In this document: positions 34,412 through 42,960 of the stretch, piece after piece
How the letters are laid out: each line of letters starts with the position of its first letter
Position numbering within the stretch: position 1 is the first letter of the stretch
NCBI GenBank assembly: GCA_963720945.1
Contig: CAVRHH010000031.1
Location: 186,001 to 250,000, forward strand
DNA length: 64,000 bases
Direction of reading: 5' to 3'
From: Bog-532 sp963720945
GTDB taxonomy: Bacteria; Actinomycetota; Actinomycetes; Streptosporangiales; Streptosporangiaceae
Made by a program: the position numbers and the translations under genes
Notes under the pieces: generated by a model
Told to the model about the DNA's origin: nothing
Databases searched by the model: none
The model's input: only the letters and a program-made list of their open reading frames with translations

Positions 34412-35419
34412 ATGTCGTCCACCTCGCTGTCCTCCGGGGCGCGTTCACCCCAGCCGCGTTCTTCCCGGGCCCGGTCCGCTCAGGTACGAGAGCCGGACGC
34501 CCTGTCCGCCGTGCCGTTCACGATCTCCCCGCGGGGCCCGTTCTCGCTGGCCGAGGCGGCCGCTTTCGGGTTCGGCCAGCGCGACGGCCGGGACCGCGAC
34601 GGGGTCATGCGCCTGGCGTTCTGCCTGGACGGTTACACCGAGCAGGTCGGGGTCGAAGTCCGCCAGGATGACGCGGGGGATGTGAACGGCATGGCCTTCA
34701 TGTCGCCCGGCACCGACCCAGCGGCCGTCCGGGCCCAGGTCGCGCGGGTGCTCTCGCTCGATCACGATGCCGCAGAGTTCGTCCGGGCTGGCGAGCGGGA
34801 CCCGGTGATCGGCAGGCTCCAGGCCGCCGCGCCCGGCCTGCGCCCTCCGCTGTTCTATTCCCCATACGAGGCGGCGGCCTGGTCGGTGCTCAGCGCGCGC
34901 CGCCCGGCCAAGCAGATGATGCAAGTCCGCGCGCTGCTGAGCGAGGCCCACGGCCGGGTCTTCGCGCTGGGCGGCCAGCAGCTGGCGGCGTTCCCGACGC
35001 CCGGGCGGCTGCTCCGCGTCACGTCCTTCCCTGGCATCGGGGCGGACAAGATAGAGCGCCTGCATGGGGTCGCGCGGGCGGCGCTGGAAGGACGGCTCGA
35101 CGTCAGCTCGCTGAAGGATCTCGGCCCGGAGGCGGCGATGGCCCACGTTCAGTCGATCAAGGGGATCGGGCCCTTCTACAGTTCGCTGATCGTGATCCGC
35201 GGGACCGGCTTCACCGACGTGCTGCCCGTCGGCGAGCCCCGGGCGCTGGCGCTGACCGCGCAGCTCTACGGCCTGCCCAAGCCGCCGGACGAGGCGCAGT
35301 TCCGTGAGCTGGCCGAGCCGTGGCGCCCGTTCCGCACCTGGGCCACAGTGCTCATCAGGGCCGCCGCGCACCGCGTCCTTGGCACCGATCGGCCCGCCTC
35401 CGTGCCCGCTGGCGAATAG
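34412..35419 (+). CDS. DNA-3-methyladenine glycosylase II-type protein (AlkA-like)
   Basis: A 335-residue HhH-GPD protein. The helix-hairpin-helix is SIKGIGPFYSSLI (248-260). The family catalytic aspartate would follow at about 275, where the sequence reads LPVGEPRA, so a glutamate (E275) takes the place. The N-terminal 35 residues are Ser/Arg-rich and low complexity; a start closer to FTISPRGPFSL is possible. It would excise alkylated purines. Its last 25 codons are part of an 85-bp direct repeat found again at 39.1 kb. Confidence 0.85.
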   Translation: MSSTSLSSGARSPQPRSSRARSAQVREPDALSAVPFTISPRGPFSLAEAAAFGFGQRDGRDRDGVMRLAFCLDGYTEQVGVEVRQDDAGDVNGMAFMSPGTDPAAVRAQVARVLSLDHDAAEFVRAGERDPVIGRLQAAAPGLRPPLFYSPYEAAAWSVLSARRPAKQMMQVRALLSEAHGRVFALGGQQLAAFPTPGRLLRVTSFPGIGADKIERLHGVARAALEGRLDVSSLKDLGPEAAMAHVQSIKGIGPFYSSLIVIRGTGFTDVLPVGEPRALALTAQLYGLPKPPDEAQFRELAEPWRPFRTWATVLIRAAAHRVLGTDRPASVPAGE

Positions 35420-35425
35420 CTCCGT
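35341..35425. repeat. Direct repeat, copy A (alkA 3' end)
   Basis: About 85 bp that recur at 39106-39190 in the same orientation with roughly 85-90% identity by eye. Identical landmarks are CTCATCAG, GCACCGATCG and CCCGCTGGCGAATAGCTCC. There is one length difference and about ten mismatches. This copy encodes the AlkA C-terminus and ends where the YoeB remnant begins. Confidence 0.85.
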
Positions 35426-35640
35426 GGCAGCAGCAGGACCGGAGGGTCCTGAAGCGGATCAATGCCCTGATCACCAATATCCAGCGCAACGGCAACGAAG
35501 GAATTGGCAAGCCCGAGCCGCTCAAGCATGGCTTCCAGGGATACTGGTCACGCCGGATCACCGATGAGCACCGCCTCGTTTACAAGGTCATCCAGGACGA
35601 GATCCGCATCGCTGCCTGCCGTTACCACTACGAGCGCTGA
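35425..35640 (+). pseudogene. YoeB/Txe-type RNase toxin, N-terminally truncated
   Basis: Seventy-two codons match YoeB from the end of its first helix to the C-terminus: DRRVLKRINALITNIQ, EGIGKPEPLK, GYWSRRITDEHRLVYKV, CRYHYER. The catalytic-type residues (glutamate of EGIGKPE, arginine of WSRRI, histidine-tyrosine near the end) are all present. The first 15 or so residues, including strand 1 and the start, are missing; the sequence before is the alkA direct repeat. No YefM-type antitoxin gene is next to it. Confidence 0.75.
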
Positions 35641-35769
35641 CCGCAGCTGAGGCTCGGCATATGACCCAGACATGTCAGCGCGAGGGCCCGCTTCATGGCA
35701 CCGATAGAGCCGACGATGTGTGATTATCGCTTGCGCGGTGGGCGCGGTGCGGAGCCGAGGGCTTGCCAG

Positions 35770-35935
35770 ACATACCTATCTCCGCAGGTCACCCGCTTCA
35801 TGCTCGACATGATCCTGCACGCCGACGTCGCCCGCGGACAGGCCGCGGCGGCTCGCCTGGCTAAGCTGCCCCCACGCGAGTCGAAGATCATGTCCCTGCT
35901 CGCCCAAGGCCTGCCCAACGGATCGATAGCCGGAC
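35770..35935 (+). pseudogene. LuxR/NarL response-regulator remnant
   Basis: A short stretch resembles the linker and first HTH helices of NarL/LuxR regulators (YLSPQVTRFMLDMIL, LAKLPPRESKIMSLLAQGLP, NGSIAG in place of NAEIA). It lacks the receiver domain and the recognition helix. The remainder of 35641-36007 shows no gene. Confidence 0.55.
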
Positions 35936-36007
35936 GACGGCGAATGAGAGGCTCCGGGTCCCCAGTGTGGCCGACCTCTATGCCCCACATTCCATGATCG
36001 CGTTGAC

Positions 36008-36376
36008 TTAGCGGTGTGGCGTGAACGACGTCGAGCAACTGCCCGACCGGCCGCTCTCGGAGACGTTCACGCTGACCTTCACCTTGTAGCCCGGCGTCGC
36101 CCCGCTGATGTAGTACGGGACCGAGACCCGGCCGTTTGTCCCGGCTTTGGCCGTCTTCTTATGATTGGTGGTCTTGTAATGCGCGACGGTGGTGACCTTC
36201 GCCAGGCCCGCCGTGCGGACAAGCACGTCAGTGGTGGTGTAGTCGGCTGGCCTGCTGTTGCTCATGGACGCCGCGCACGGCAGCGGCTTGGGCTTGGCCA
36301 CACCGGCTGAAGCGGGCACGGCGCCAACGAGCGCGAGCGCGAGGGCCGCGGCTGGTAGGGCGGCGAGACGATTCAT
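36008..36376 (-). CDS. Small secreted hypothetical protein
   Basis: A 122-residue protein from ATG 36374-36376. A signal peptide (NRLAALPAAALALALVGAVP, cleavage near ASA-G) is followed by a basic beta-rich domain of about 95 residues with KVTTVAHYKTT, GRVSVPYYISG and YKVKVSVNVSESG, and two cysteines (CAAS, SCST) that could pair. It looks like a small Ig-like or cell-wall protein; I do not recognise the family. Confidence 0.7.
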   Translation of the reverse strand: MNRLAALPAAALALALVGAVPASAGVAKPKPLPCAASMSNSRPADYTTTDVLVRTAGLAKVTTVAHYKTTNHKKTAKAGTNGRVSVPYYISGATPGYKVKVSVNVSESGRSGSCSTSFTPHR

Positions 36377-36481
36377 GTTCACGTACGGAGCGTATCGGGC
36401 CATGACCATCCGCAACCGCTAATTAGCCAGATTGCAGTCACAGGCGGCAGGAACAGCATCAATGCCTAACAGGTCAGAGGC

Positions 36482-38653
36482 TTAACAGCGCTTCCTAAGT
36501 GGCAGGAACGCGCTCAGCTTGCCGGTGCCGGAGACGTACAGATGATCGCGGGCTCGGGTGCAGGCCACGAACAGGACACAGCGCTCACGCTGCAGGTCCT
36601 GGGCGTGCGCCAGGGCATCCTCTTCCTCGGGGGTGACCGCCGCTGGTTCCGGGATGACGCCCTGCTCCACGCCGATGACCGCGACGGCCTGGAATTCCAG
36701 GCCCTTCATAGCATGCATGGTGCCGGCCCGGACCGCCTGTGTGCTGCCCCGGCCTTTCAGAGGGGCAGTCTCGATGCCGTCCGCTTTCAGCGCCTGGCGT
36801 GCCTCACGCACCAAGCTGGCGGACCGGGCCGCCACCCCTATGGCGTGCGGCTCGATGCCGGCGGCTAGCCACGAGCGGATCCGTTCGGTAAGAAGGTGGA
36901 ATTCTTCGGCATGGGTGGCCGCCATGCGCAGTTGCGGAGGCGGGCCGTGCATGGGCGACCGGTAGCCGAGTAGGGAGTCGGCTTCGCCGTCTAGGCCGGT
37001 GACCGGGTCGGTTCCGAGCAGTCGCATCGCCCAGGCAAGGATCTCCTGGGTTGTCCGGTAGTTCAGGGACAGTCTTCGGCTCCGCCCCCGCACGCTGATC
37101 CGCAGGCTGGCGAGGGAGACTCGGTTGTTGTAGATGCGCTGGTGCGGGTCGGCGGCGATGAACAGGTCGTCCGGGCCCGATGCCACGGCGGCGCGGAGCA
37201 GCCGCCACTGCGAGGGGTGCAGGTCCTGGCCCTCGTCCACGAGGATGTGGCGGTAGCGCGGCGCTCTTGCCTGCCGGAGCAGGTGGGTGGCCTCGTTAGC
37301 CAACTGCAGATGAGTGGACTCGCGCGCCGCGGCCAATTCCGCGGTGACCTGCTGGGCGGCCTGCCAGACCTGGCTGCGCTGGGCTTTGGTGAGCGGCCTT
37401 CCCCGGCCGCTCCGCAGGCAGGTCAGGTACGCCTGCTCGTTGCGCAGATCCTGGGCCAGGATGACCTGCTCCCACTCGTTCTTCAGGAACGACGGGGTGA
37501 AGTCCAGGCCGACGGCAGCGGCAGCCTCCGCCCAGCGGGCGCGGAGCACCCGTTCATCGGCGATGACGGGACTACCGCGGGCCTGCTTGATGATGCTGTA
37601 TGCGAGCCGGTCCAGGTTGAGGACCTCGATCCGGCCGCGCATATCGGCGTCCCGGATCAGCAGGTCGAGCTGGGCGTGCAGGGCCTCGGACAGGTTGCCG
37701 TTGAACGTGGTCAGCAACACCGGCTTGGCATCCAGTCTGGGGGGAGCCGCCTGGCCTGCGGCGCCGGGCTCGCCTGCCGGGGATGAGGTGGCGGCGCGGG
37801 TGGCGAGGAAAGCAGCCCGGTGCAGTACGGTGACCGTCTTGCCGGTTCCGGGGCCGCCGGTCACTTGAGCCGGGCCGGCGTAGCTCGGCCGGTAGGCGAT
37901 CTCGCGCTGACTTGGGTGCAGGAACGTCCGCCACGCTGCGAACGGGTGGGCGAGGATAAGCTGCAACTCCTCGTGACCAGAGACGAACGTGACCTGGCCC
38001 GGTGTACGTTCCATGGCGGAGACCAGGTCGTCGGCCTCCACCTGCTCGGGCGGTGCGTCAGCGGGAAGAAGCTGGGTCACCTCAGCCCAGGCTTCGTCGA
38101 CCGTCATCCCGCGAGCCAGCGCGTGCAGCGCGGTGTATTGGGCGTCGGGCAGCACCGGCTGTAGCGCGTCTAGATGTGCGACGCTGGCCAGCAGCCGGGC
38201 CAGGGGCAGGATCTGCGCGTCGATGCCCAGCCCGGTCAGGTCGGCGTCGCTGATATCGGCGAACAGCCGCTTATCCGCCGGACCGGCGACCGCCTGAAGG
38301 GAGGGCTGCAGCCGCTGGATAGCTTTTTCGTTCGAAACCTCCAGCATGCCTGTTGCCGGGTTGACGCTGAACCGTCGGCTGGTGGCGTAGGCAATTGCCC
38401 TGTCTTGGGGCAGGATCGTGAGCAGGCAGTACGTGCCCCCGCTGTCCGGGGCCAGCACCACACCGGACCACGTGCCATCCACCCGGAGGACGCAGATCCG
38501 GTCGTCCCGGTGGCCCGGCACCTTCTCCAGGCGCAAGCCGGCGTGAGGTTCGTTGGCGAACTCGGCGATCGCTGCGTCGACGGCACTCTGGACGCTTTTG
38601 TCCAGCTTTGCGTACTCCGACAGGACGTCCTTCGTGATCGCCAGGCGAGCCAC
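36482..38653 (-). CDS. UvrD-type superfamily 1 helicase with N-terminal RelE/ParE-like domain
   Basis: A 723-residue protein. The first 100 residues look like a RelE/ParE toxin fold (ITKDVLSEYAKLDKSVQ, LRLEKVPGHRDDRICVLRV, LTILPQDRAIAYA). A linker region follows, then SF1A helicase motifs: QREIAYRPSYAGPAQVTGG with Walker A G266-GPGTGK272-T, Walker B LVDEGQD near 475, AADPHQRIY, LNYRTTQEI, GTMHAMKGLEFQAV and VACTRARDHLYV. It would be an ATP-driven 3'-5' DNA translocase with a possible ribonuclease or binding module. It lies alone between the two copies of the alkA direct repeat. Confidence 0.9.
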   Translation of the reverse strand: MARLAITKDVLSEYAKLDKSVQSAVDAAIAEFANEPHAGLRLEKVPGHRDDRICVLRVDGTWSGVVLAPDSGGTYCLLTILPQDRAIAYATSRRFSVNPATGMLEVSNEKAIQRLQPSLQAVAGPADKRLFADISDADLTGLGIDAQILPLARLLASVAHLDALQPVLPDAQYTALHALARGMTVDEAWAEVTQLLPADAPPEQVEADDLVSAMERTPGQVTFVSGHEELQLILAHPFAAWRTFLHPSQREIAYRPSYAGPAQVTGGPGTGKTVTVLHRAAFLATRAATSSPAGEPGAAGQAAPPRLDAKPVLLTTFNGNLSEALHAQLDLLIRDADMRGRIEVLNLDRLAYSIIKQARGSPVIADERVLRARWAEAAAAVGLDFTPSFLKNEWEQVILAQDLRNEQAYLTCLRSGRGRPLTKAQRSQVWQAAQQVTAELAAARESTHLQLANEATHLLRQARAPRYRHILVDEGQDLHPSQWRLLRAAVASGPDDLFIAADPHQRIYNNRVSLASLRISVRGRSRRLSLNYRTTQEILAWAMRLLGTDPVTGLDGEADSLLGYRSPMHGPPPQLRMAATHAEEFHLLTERIRSWLAAGIEPHAIGVAARSASLVREARQALKADGIETAPLKGRGSTQAVRAGTMHAMKGLEFQAVAVIGVEQGVIPEPAAVTPEEEDALAHAQDLQRERCVLFVACTRARDHLYVSGTGKLSAFLPLRKRC

Positions 38654-38865
38654 CGGCTATGTCCTCCCCTTGCCACTGTCCCCGCAATCACCAGGGCGGC
38701 AGAAACGGTATGCCAACCCCGCCCTTTGGTCCCGCTTAGGGACGAGGCATCTGCATAGGCCAACGTCTTGGCCGCTGCCGTATTCATCCTGGCTGTACCG
38801 CCGGGGAGCAGGTACCCTGCAGTCCACGGCGGAACAGGCTCTGCGCCCGCTACCCAGCGCTTCTA

Positions 38866-41565
38866 TCACCCTGCATCGCGCTGACGTCCTCCGCACGCAC
38901 ATCGACAAAAATGTCGTCGATCGGAGAGATCCAAGCACGTGCAGCCCCGTGAGCACGTCCCTGGGCGGTGACGTCCCCTCCGGGGTCGTGGGTGGCGGTG
39001 CTTCATCGATGGTGCTCCTGGGCACTGGCCATCCGGCGGCGCGCCGTGAACCGGGCCACCGAGAGGGCGAGAGAGACGGCGCCCATGACCACGAGGATCG
39101 ACCTGCCGGGCTACGGTACTCATCAGAGCCGCCGCGGCCGCGTCCTGGGCACCGATCGCCCCGCCCCCGTTCCCGCTGGCGAATAGCTCCACGGTGCCGT
39201 CCTGCCGGCTGAAGACCGGGTAGCTGATGGGCCCGGTGGTGTAGCGCCGCCCGGCGGGTGTGATCCACGTGTGGTACCCGGGCTGGTGCTGTTCGAGTTT
39301 CCACCCGGCGGCCTGCTTCAGGTGATGATGATGACGACAGCGGGGACCGGCATTACACGTACACGTCCGGCCGCCCTCTTCCCAGGGGATGGCGTGCTCG
39401 AAGTCGCAACGCTCGGCGGCCCGCCGGCACGGTGGATACGTGCATTCGCCGTCCCGGATCTCCACCAGGTGCCGGAGCCGGCCGCTGGGGTCGTGCGCGG
39501 TGGTCTGGTGCCGGTGGTCGCATTCGGTGACGGCAATGGGTTCCAGGTCGGCGGTCAGGTCGAGGCTGCTACCTGGTAGCTGCCACCGCCATCGCCAGGT
39601 ACCGAACCCGCCGGGTGGCCCGCTGCCGCTGCCCTGCGGCCCGGTGGCGGGTGCAGATGACCGATAAGTATCCGCGGCCGGCGCGTTGCGGCCACCGGGC
39701 GGCCGTGTACCGGGCGGCCGGTTGCCGGGTCGTTTCTTACGCCGGGGTGTGCCGCGGCCCGGGGGTGCGGCGCAGCCGTGGGCGGTCGGGTGGCCGTGCT
39801 GGTCGGTGACGGTGATACACCAGCTGGCGGCGGGGTTTCCGGCCGCGTCGGCGGCCATGGTGCGGGCCAGGTCGGCGTCGATGGGCCCGAACCCGGCGGC
39901 TTCGCCGGGGTGGTCGGTGAGGCCGAGCAGGGTGGTCAGCGGGATGGTCAGGTTGATCTTCACCCCACCGGCGGCACCAACGGCACCGGCGGCACCAACG
40001 GCACCGGCACCAACGGCACCGGCGGCACCGACGGCACCAACGGCACCGGCCTGGCCGGGACCCGCGGGCCCGGCGGGTCCGGGTGGGCGGCCGGCCGGGC
40101 CCGCTTCCCCGGCCCGGCCGTCGTCACCGCTTCGGCGGCCGTCGCTGGCCCGGTTGCCGTCACAACGCCGTCGGCCGTCGCTGGCCTGGTCGTCGTCACA
40201 ACGCCGGCCGTTTTCACCAGCCTGCCCGCCTTGCTGGGCGAGGTTCTCCCCTGCGTGGCGGTCCTCGGCGGTCTTGCGGTCGGCGGTCCGGCAGTCTTCG
40301 CGGTCCGTGTCGCTGTCACGGGGACCGGCCGCAGTCGGGCCGCCCGGCCCGGTACCCGAACCTATGTCCGTGCCTGAACCTGCGCCTGCGCCTGCGCCCG
40401 CGCCGGCCGGTTCGGCGCCGCGCTGTTCTTCGCTGCGGGCCAGGGTGCGGCGGGTGTCTTTGCCGAGCAGGATGTCGAGGTAGGCGCGGGCCCGGAGCTG
40501 GTCCATCGTTCCCGGGCAGCCAGCCTTCTTCAAGTCCATCGCCAAGCTGGTGATGGCCTGGTCGGCGGCCAGTACCTGATCGGGGGGCAGGTGGAAGCCG
40601 CACAGCGCGGCGGTGCCGGCGTCTTCGCGCCACAGCTCCACCCGGGCGTCTTTCTGCGCTTCTTCCCGCCGTTTCCGGGCCGCGCCCGGATCCACTTTCA
40701 GGACGGCGCGGCCGATCGCGGACCGGACATACCCAGAGTTTTTGCCGTCGAGGTCCGGGATGACGAGGGCTTCGGCGGCGGCCGCGCCCGCCTCATCCAG
40801 GACCGCGGTGGCGCCGGCGATGACATAAGCCTTGTCCAGGTCGATGCGGCCCTCTTCGAGGGCGCGGCGCGTCAGCGGCAGGCGGGTGGCCAGGTCATCG
40901 GCCAGGTCGAGCTGTTTCCCGGCCGCCCACCGCGACAATGCGAGCGCAGCGGCGATCTCATCGGAGCAGTATTTGCTCCACGGAGCGGGGTTTCCGCGGC
41001 GGGTGGCGGCCTCCCGGCCAACCGCGGCCCGCCGCCGGCTCAGCTCGGCCATCGCCGACAGTTTCCCCGCCCCGGCCCAGGACTCCAGCTTGCCCCAGGC
41101 CAGCATGCTGCCGATCAGCTCATCGTCGGTCAGGCCCGGGTAGTCCCGGCGGGGCCCGGCGGCATCCTCGGCGAACCCCGCCAAAGCCGGGCCGGGCAGG
41201 CAGGTCTCCAGCACCCCGCCGGACGCAAATCCGCCCCGCCTCGGATCCCGGGGCCCGCCACGCGGCAGAAATCCCGCATCAATGACTCCCGGCAGCGGCG
41301 GATCTGGCGCAAGCCCGATGCCAGTGCCGTCCGGGTGGGGCGGGCCGTCCTCCTCAGCGGTGTCCTCCAGCGGCCGCCCTGCATTTCCGTCGAGGTCGCC
41401 GGCGGGCATCGGGCGACCGTCCTCCCCGGGCAGCCAGCCACCGGTCGGGCGACTGTCCTCGGGCTGGCGGCCGTCCTTCGCGGGCTGCGGTCCGCCGTCC
41501 ACCGGGCGCGCGTCTTCGTCGTGTGGCCCGGGACTGGGGGACGGATCGGCTGCCATGACCTCCAC
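38866..41565 (-). CDS. DUF222 / HNH endonuclease protein (13E12-type)
   Basis: An 899-residue protein. An acidic Pro/Gly-rich N-terminus precedes the DUF222 domain (about 100-380: GLTDDELIGSMLAWGKLESW, EEGRIDLDKAYVI, ALCGFHLPPDQV). Then comes a long low-complexity middle, including an Ala/Val/Gly run encoded by GGCACC-type repeats (39970-40070). The HNH motif is near 720-760 (CTYPPCRRAAERCDFEHAIPW, GGRTCTCN, CRHHHHLKQ). Family members normally end soon after GRRYTTGP. Here about 110 more residues follow, partly encoded by direct-repeat copy B and rich in Arg and Cys. Confidence 0.88.
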   Translation of the reverse strand: MEVMAADPSPSPGPHDEDARPVDGGPQPAKDGRQPEDSRPTGGWLPGEDGRPMPAGDLDGNAGRPLEDTAEEDGPPHPDGTGIGLAPDPPLPGVIDAGFLPRGGPRDPRRGGFASGGVLETCLPGPALAGFAEDAAGPRRDYPGLTDDELIGSMLAWGKLESWAGAGKLSAMAELSRRRAAVGREAATRRGNPAPWSKYCSDEIAAALALSRWAAGKQLDLADDLATRLPLTRRALEEGRIDLDKAYVIAGATAVLDEAGAAAAEALVIPDLDGKNSGYVRSAIGRAVLKVDPGAARKRREEAQKDARVELWREDAGTAALCGFHLPPDQVLAADQAITSLAMDLKKAGCPGTMDQLRARAYLDILLGKDTRRTLARSEEQRGAEPAGAGAGAGAGSGTDIGSGTGPGGPTAAGPRDSDTDREDCRTADRKTAEDRHAGENLAQQGGQAGENGRRCDDDQASDGRRRCDGNRASDGRRSGDDGRAGEAGPAGRPPGPAGPAGPGQAGAVGAVGAAGAVGAGAVGAAGAVGAAGGVKINLTIPLTTLLGLTDHPGEAAGFGPIDADLARTMAADAAGNPAASWCITVTDQHGHPTAHGCAAPPGRGTPRRKKRPGNRPPGTRPPGGRNAPAADTYRSSAPATGPQGSGSGPPGGFGTWRWRWQLPGSSLDLTADLEPIAVTECDHRHQTTAHDPSGRLRHLVEIRDGECTYPPCRRAAERCDFEHAIPWEEGGRTCTCNAGPRCRHHHHLKQAAGWKLEQHQPGYHTWITPAGRRYTTGPISYPVFSRQDGTVELFASGNGGGAIGAQDAAAAALMSTVARQVDPRGHGRRLSRPLGGPVHGAPPDGQCPGAPSMKHRHPRPRRGRHRPGTCSRGCTCLDLSDRRHFCRCACGGRQRDAG
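39106..39190. repeat. Direct repeat, copy B (inside the HNH gene 3' part)
   Basis: Matches 35341-35425 in the same orientation. Read on the plus strand it still gives the AlkA-like VLIRAAA; read on the minus strand it encodes LFASGNGGGAIGAQD of the HNH protein's unusual C-terminal extension. Confidence 0.85.
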
Positions 41566-41694
41566 CTGACTCCATAGATAACCTTACATGGCAGTATATC
41601 GAACAAGTAATCGAACAACAAGCGAATCGGGCCGGAATCGTCCGGCAGGAAACGCGAGGCGTACCGGCTCGCGAGGGGGCGCGGGGAGGACGGC

Positions 41695-41770
41695 GACCCT
41701 GGGCTGATCGCGCCCCTGGGCTGATCGCGCCCCTGGGCTGATCGCGCCCCTGGGCTGATCGCGAGCCCGG
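41695..41770. repeat. 17-bp tandem repeat, about 4 copies
   Basis: The unit GGGCTGATCGCGCCCCT repeats from 41701, 41718, 41735 and 41752 (last copy degenerate). It fills the gap between the HNH gene start and the MmcQ/YjbR gene. Nothing else was recognised in 41584-41844. Confidence 0.93.
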
Positions 41771-41844
41771 GCCGTTCCGGGGGCCCCGGCCCGTTTGCCT
41801 CGCGCCAGCCAGCAGGTCCCCGAACCGGCCGCTAACCTGGGAAC

Positions 41845-42177
41845 ATGGGCGAGTATCAGCGTGCTCGTGCGTTCGCGCTCTCCCTGCCGGAGGTCAGCGA
41901 GGAACCACACCATGACATGTCGTCGTTCCGCGTGAACGGTAAGATCTTCGCCACGGTCCCGCCGGGCGAGGCGTATCTCCACGTGTTCGTCGATGAGGCC
42001 GAGACCGAAGCCTCCGTGGCGGAGGACCCCGCCGCGTTCGAGCCCCTGATGTGGGGCAAACGACTCCGGGGCCTGCGCATCCACCTGGCCGCCGCCGACG
42101 ATGCGCGCCTGGAGGAACTGATCGAAGAATCCTGGCGCCGCAAAGCCCCCGCACGACTCCTCACCCAGCGCGACTGA
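41845..42177 (+). CDS. MmcQ/YjbR family protein
   Basis: A 110-residue protein of the MmcQ/YjbR group (RARAFALSLPEVSEEPHH, SSFRVNGKIFATV, FEPLMWGKRLRGLRIHLA, LEELIEESWRRKAP). The fold is CyaY-like and is annotated as possibly DNA-binding; no definite function is known. It is followed by a 27-bp repeat array. Confidence 0.9.
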   Translation: MGEYQRARAFALSLPEVSEEPHHDMSSFRVNGKIFATVPPGEAYLHVFVDEAETEASVAEDPAAFEPLMWGKRLRGLRIHLAAADDARLEELIEESWRRKAPARLLTQRD

Positions 42178-42196
42178 CGGCCCAGGGCCCACGCCC

Positions 42197-42300
42197 GAGG
42201 CCCACGGCCCCAGAGCCAGGCCCGAGGCCCACGGCCCCAGAGCCAGGCCCGAGGCCCACGGCCCCAGAGCCAGGCCCGAGGCCCACGGCTCAGGGGACCA
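42197..42300. repeat. 27-bp tandem repeat, 3 full copies and a partial
   Basis: The repeat starts at 42197, 42224, 42251 and 42278; each copy contains GAGGCCCACGGCCCCAGAG. It fills most of the gap between the YjbR-like and VOC genes. Confidence 0.93.
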
Positions 42301-42404
42301 CGAACCGCGGCGCAGCGGCCAGTCCCGCCGCCGATGAGTTCGGCCGCCGCATCCCGTCTGTCTCTGCAAAGACACCGAACGGGACTTAGCAAGGGAGCAC
42401 ACAT

Positions 42405-42776
42405 ATGTTCGCGAACACGAAGACGTTCAGCGGGTTCTCCGTCGACGACCTGGACAAGGCGCGGCAGTTCTACGGCGACACGCTTGGCATCGAGACCTCG
42501 GAGCAGTACGGCCTGCTGACGTTGCACCTGGCCGGTGGCCGGGACACGCTGGTCTACCCCAAGCCGGACCATACGCCGGCGACCTACACGATCCTCAACT
42601 TCGAGGTCGACGACATCGATCAGGCCGTCGATGGGCTGGCCGCGCGCGGCGTGCAGTTCGACCGGTACGACGGCCTCGGCCAGGACGAGAAGGGCATCAA
42701 CCGCGCGGGCGGCCCGTACATCGCCTGGTTCAGGGACCCGGCCGGCAACATCCTGTCCGTCCTCCAGCAGCGGTAG
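42405..42776 (+). CDS. VOC-family (glyoxalase-like) protein
   Basis: A 123-residue single VOC-fold unit pair (TFSGFSVDDLDKARQFYGDT, LNFEVDDIDQAVDGLAARG, YIAWFRDPAGNILSVLQ). ATG 42405 has AAGGGAG upstream. The C-terminal GNILSVL replaces the glutamate-bearing NxxE strand of many metal-dependent members, so it may bind ligand without a metal. Substrate unknown. Confidence 0.88.
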   Translation: MFANTKTFSGFSVDDLDKARQFYGDTLGIETSEQYGLLTLHLAGGRDTLVYPKPDHTPATYTILNFEVDDIDQAVDGLAARGVQFDRYDGLGQDEKGINRAGGPYIAWFRDPAGNILSVLQQR

Positions 42777-42950
42777 CTAACCAAACGCCGCCAGGCCCCG
42801 CCATGCTGCGTCGAGGTCCGCGTCCGGCGGGAACCGGCCGTTCAGCTCAAGCATGATCATGCCGTGCGCCAAGGCCCAGGCCGCCCGGGCCCGGTCCGGT
42901 TCGCCGCCGAGCGCGATGACCAGGGGAGCGGCGGCCCGGTGCGCCGCTAT
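42777..42950 (-). pseudogene. TetR-family regulator C-terminal remnant
   Basis: The last 55 or so codons of a TetR regulator (APLVIALGGEPDRARAAWAL, AHGMIMLELNGRFPPDADLD, AWRGLAAF) end at 42777. The DNA-binding half is missing; upstream the frame runs antisense to the NTF2-like gene and loses homology near 42950. Confidence 0.72.
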
Positions 42951-42960
42951 CGTGGAGCCG

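Noticed and set aside
39970..40380. Plus-strand open frames in the GGCACC repeat
   Set aside because: They arise from the repeat inside the HNH gene and encode Gly/Thr/Pro or Arg runs without motifs.
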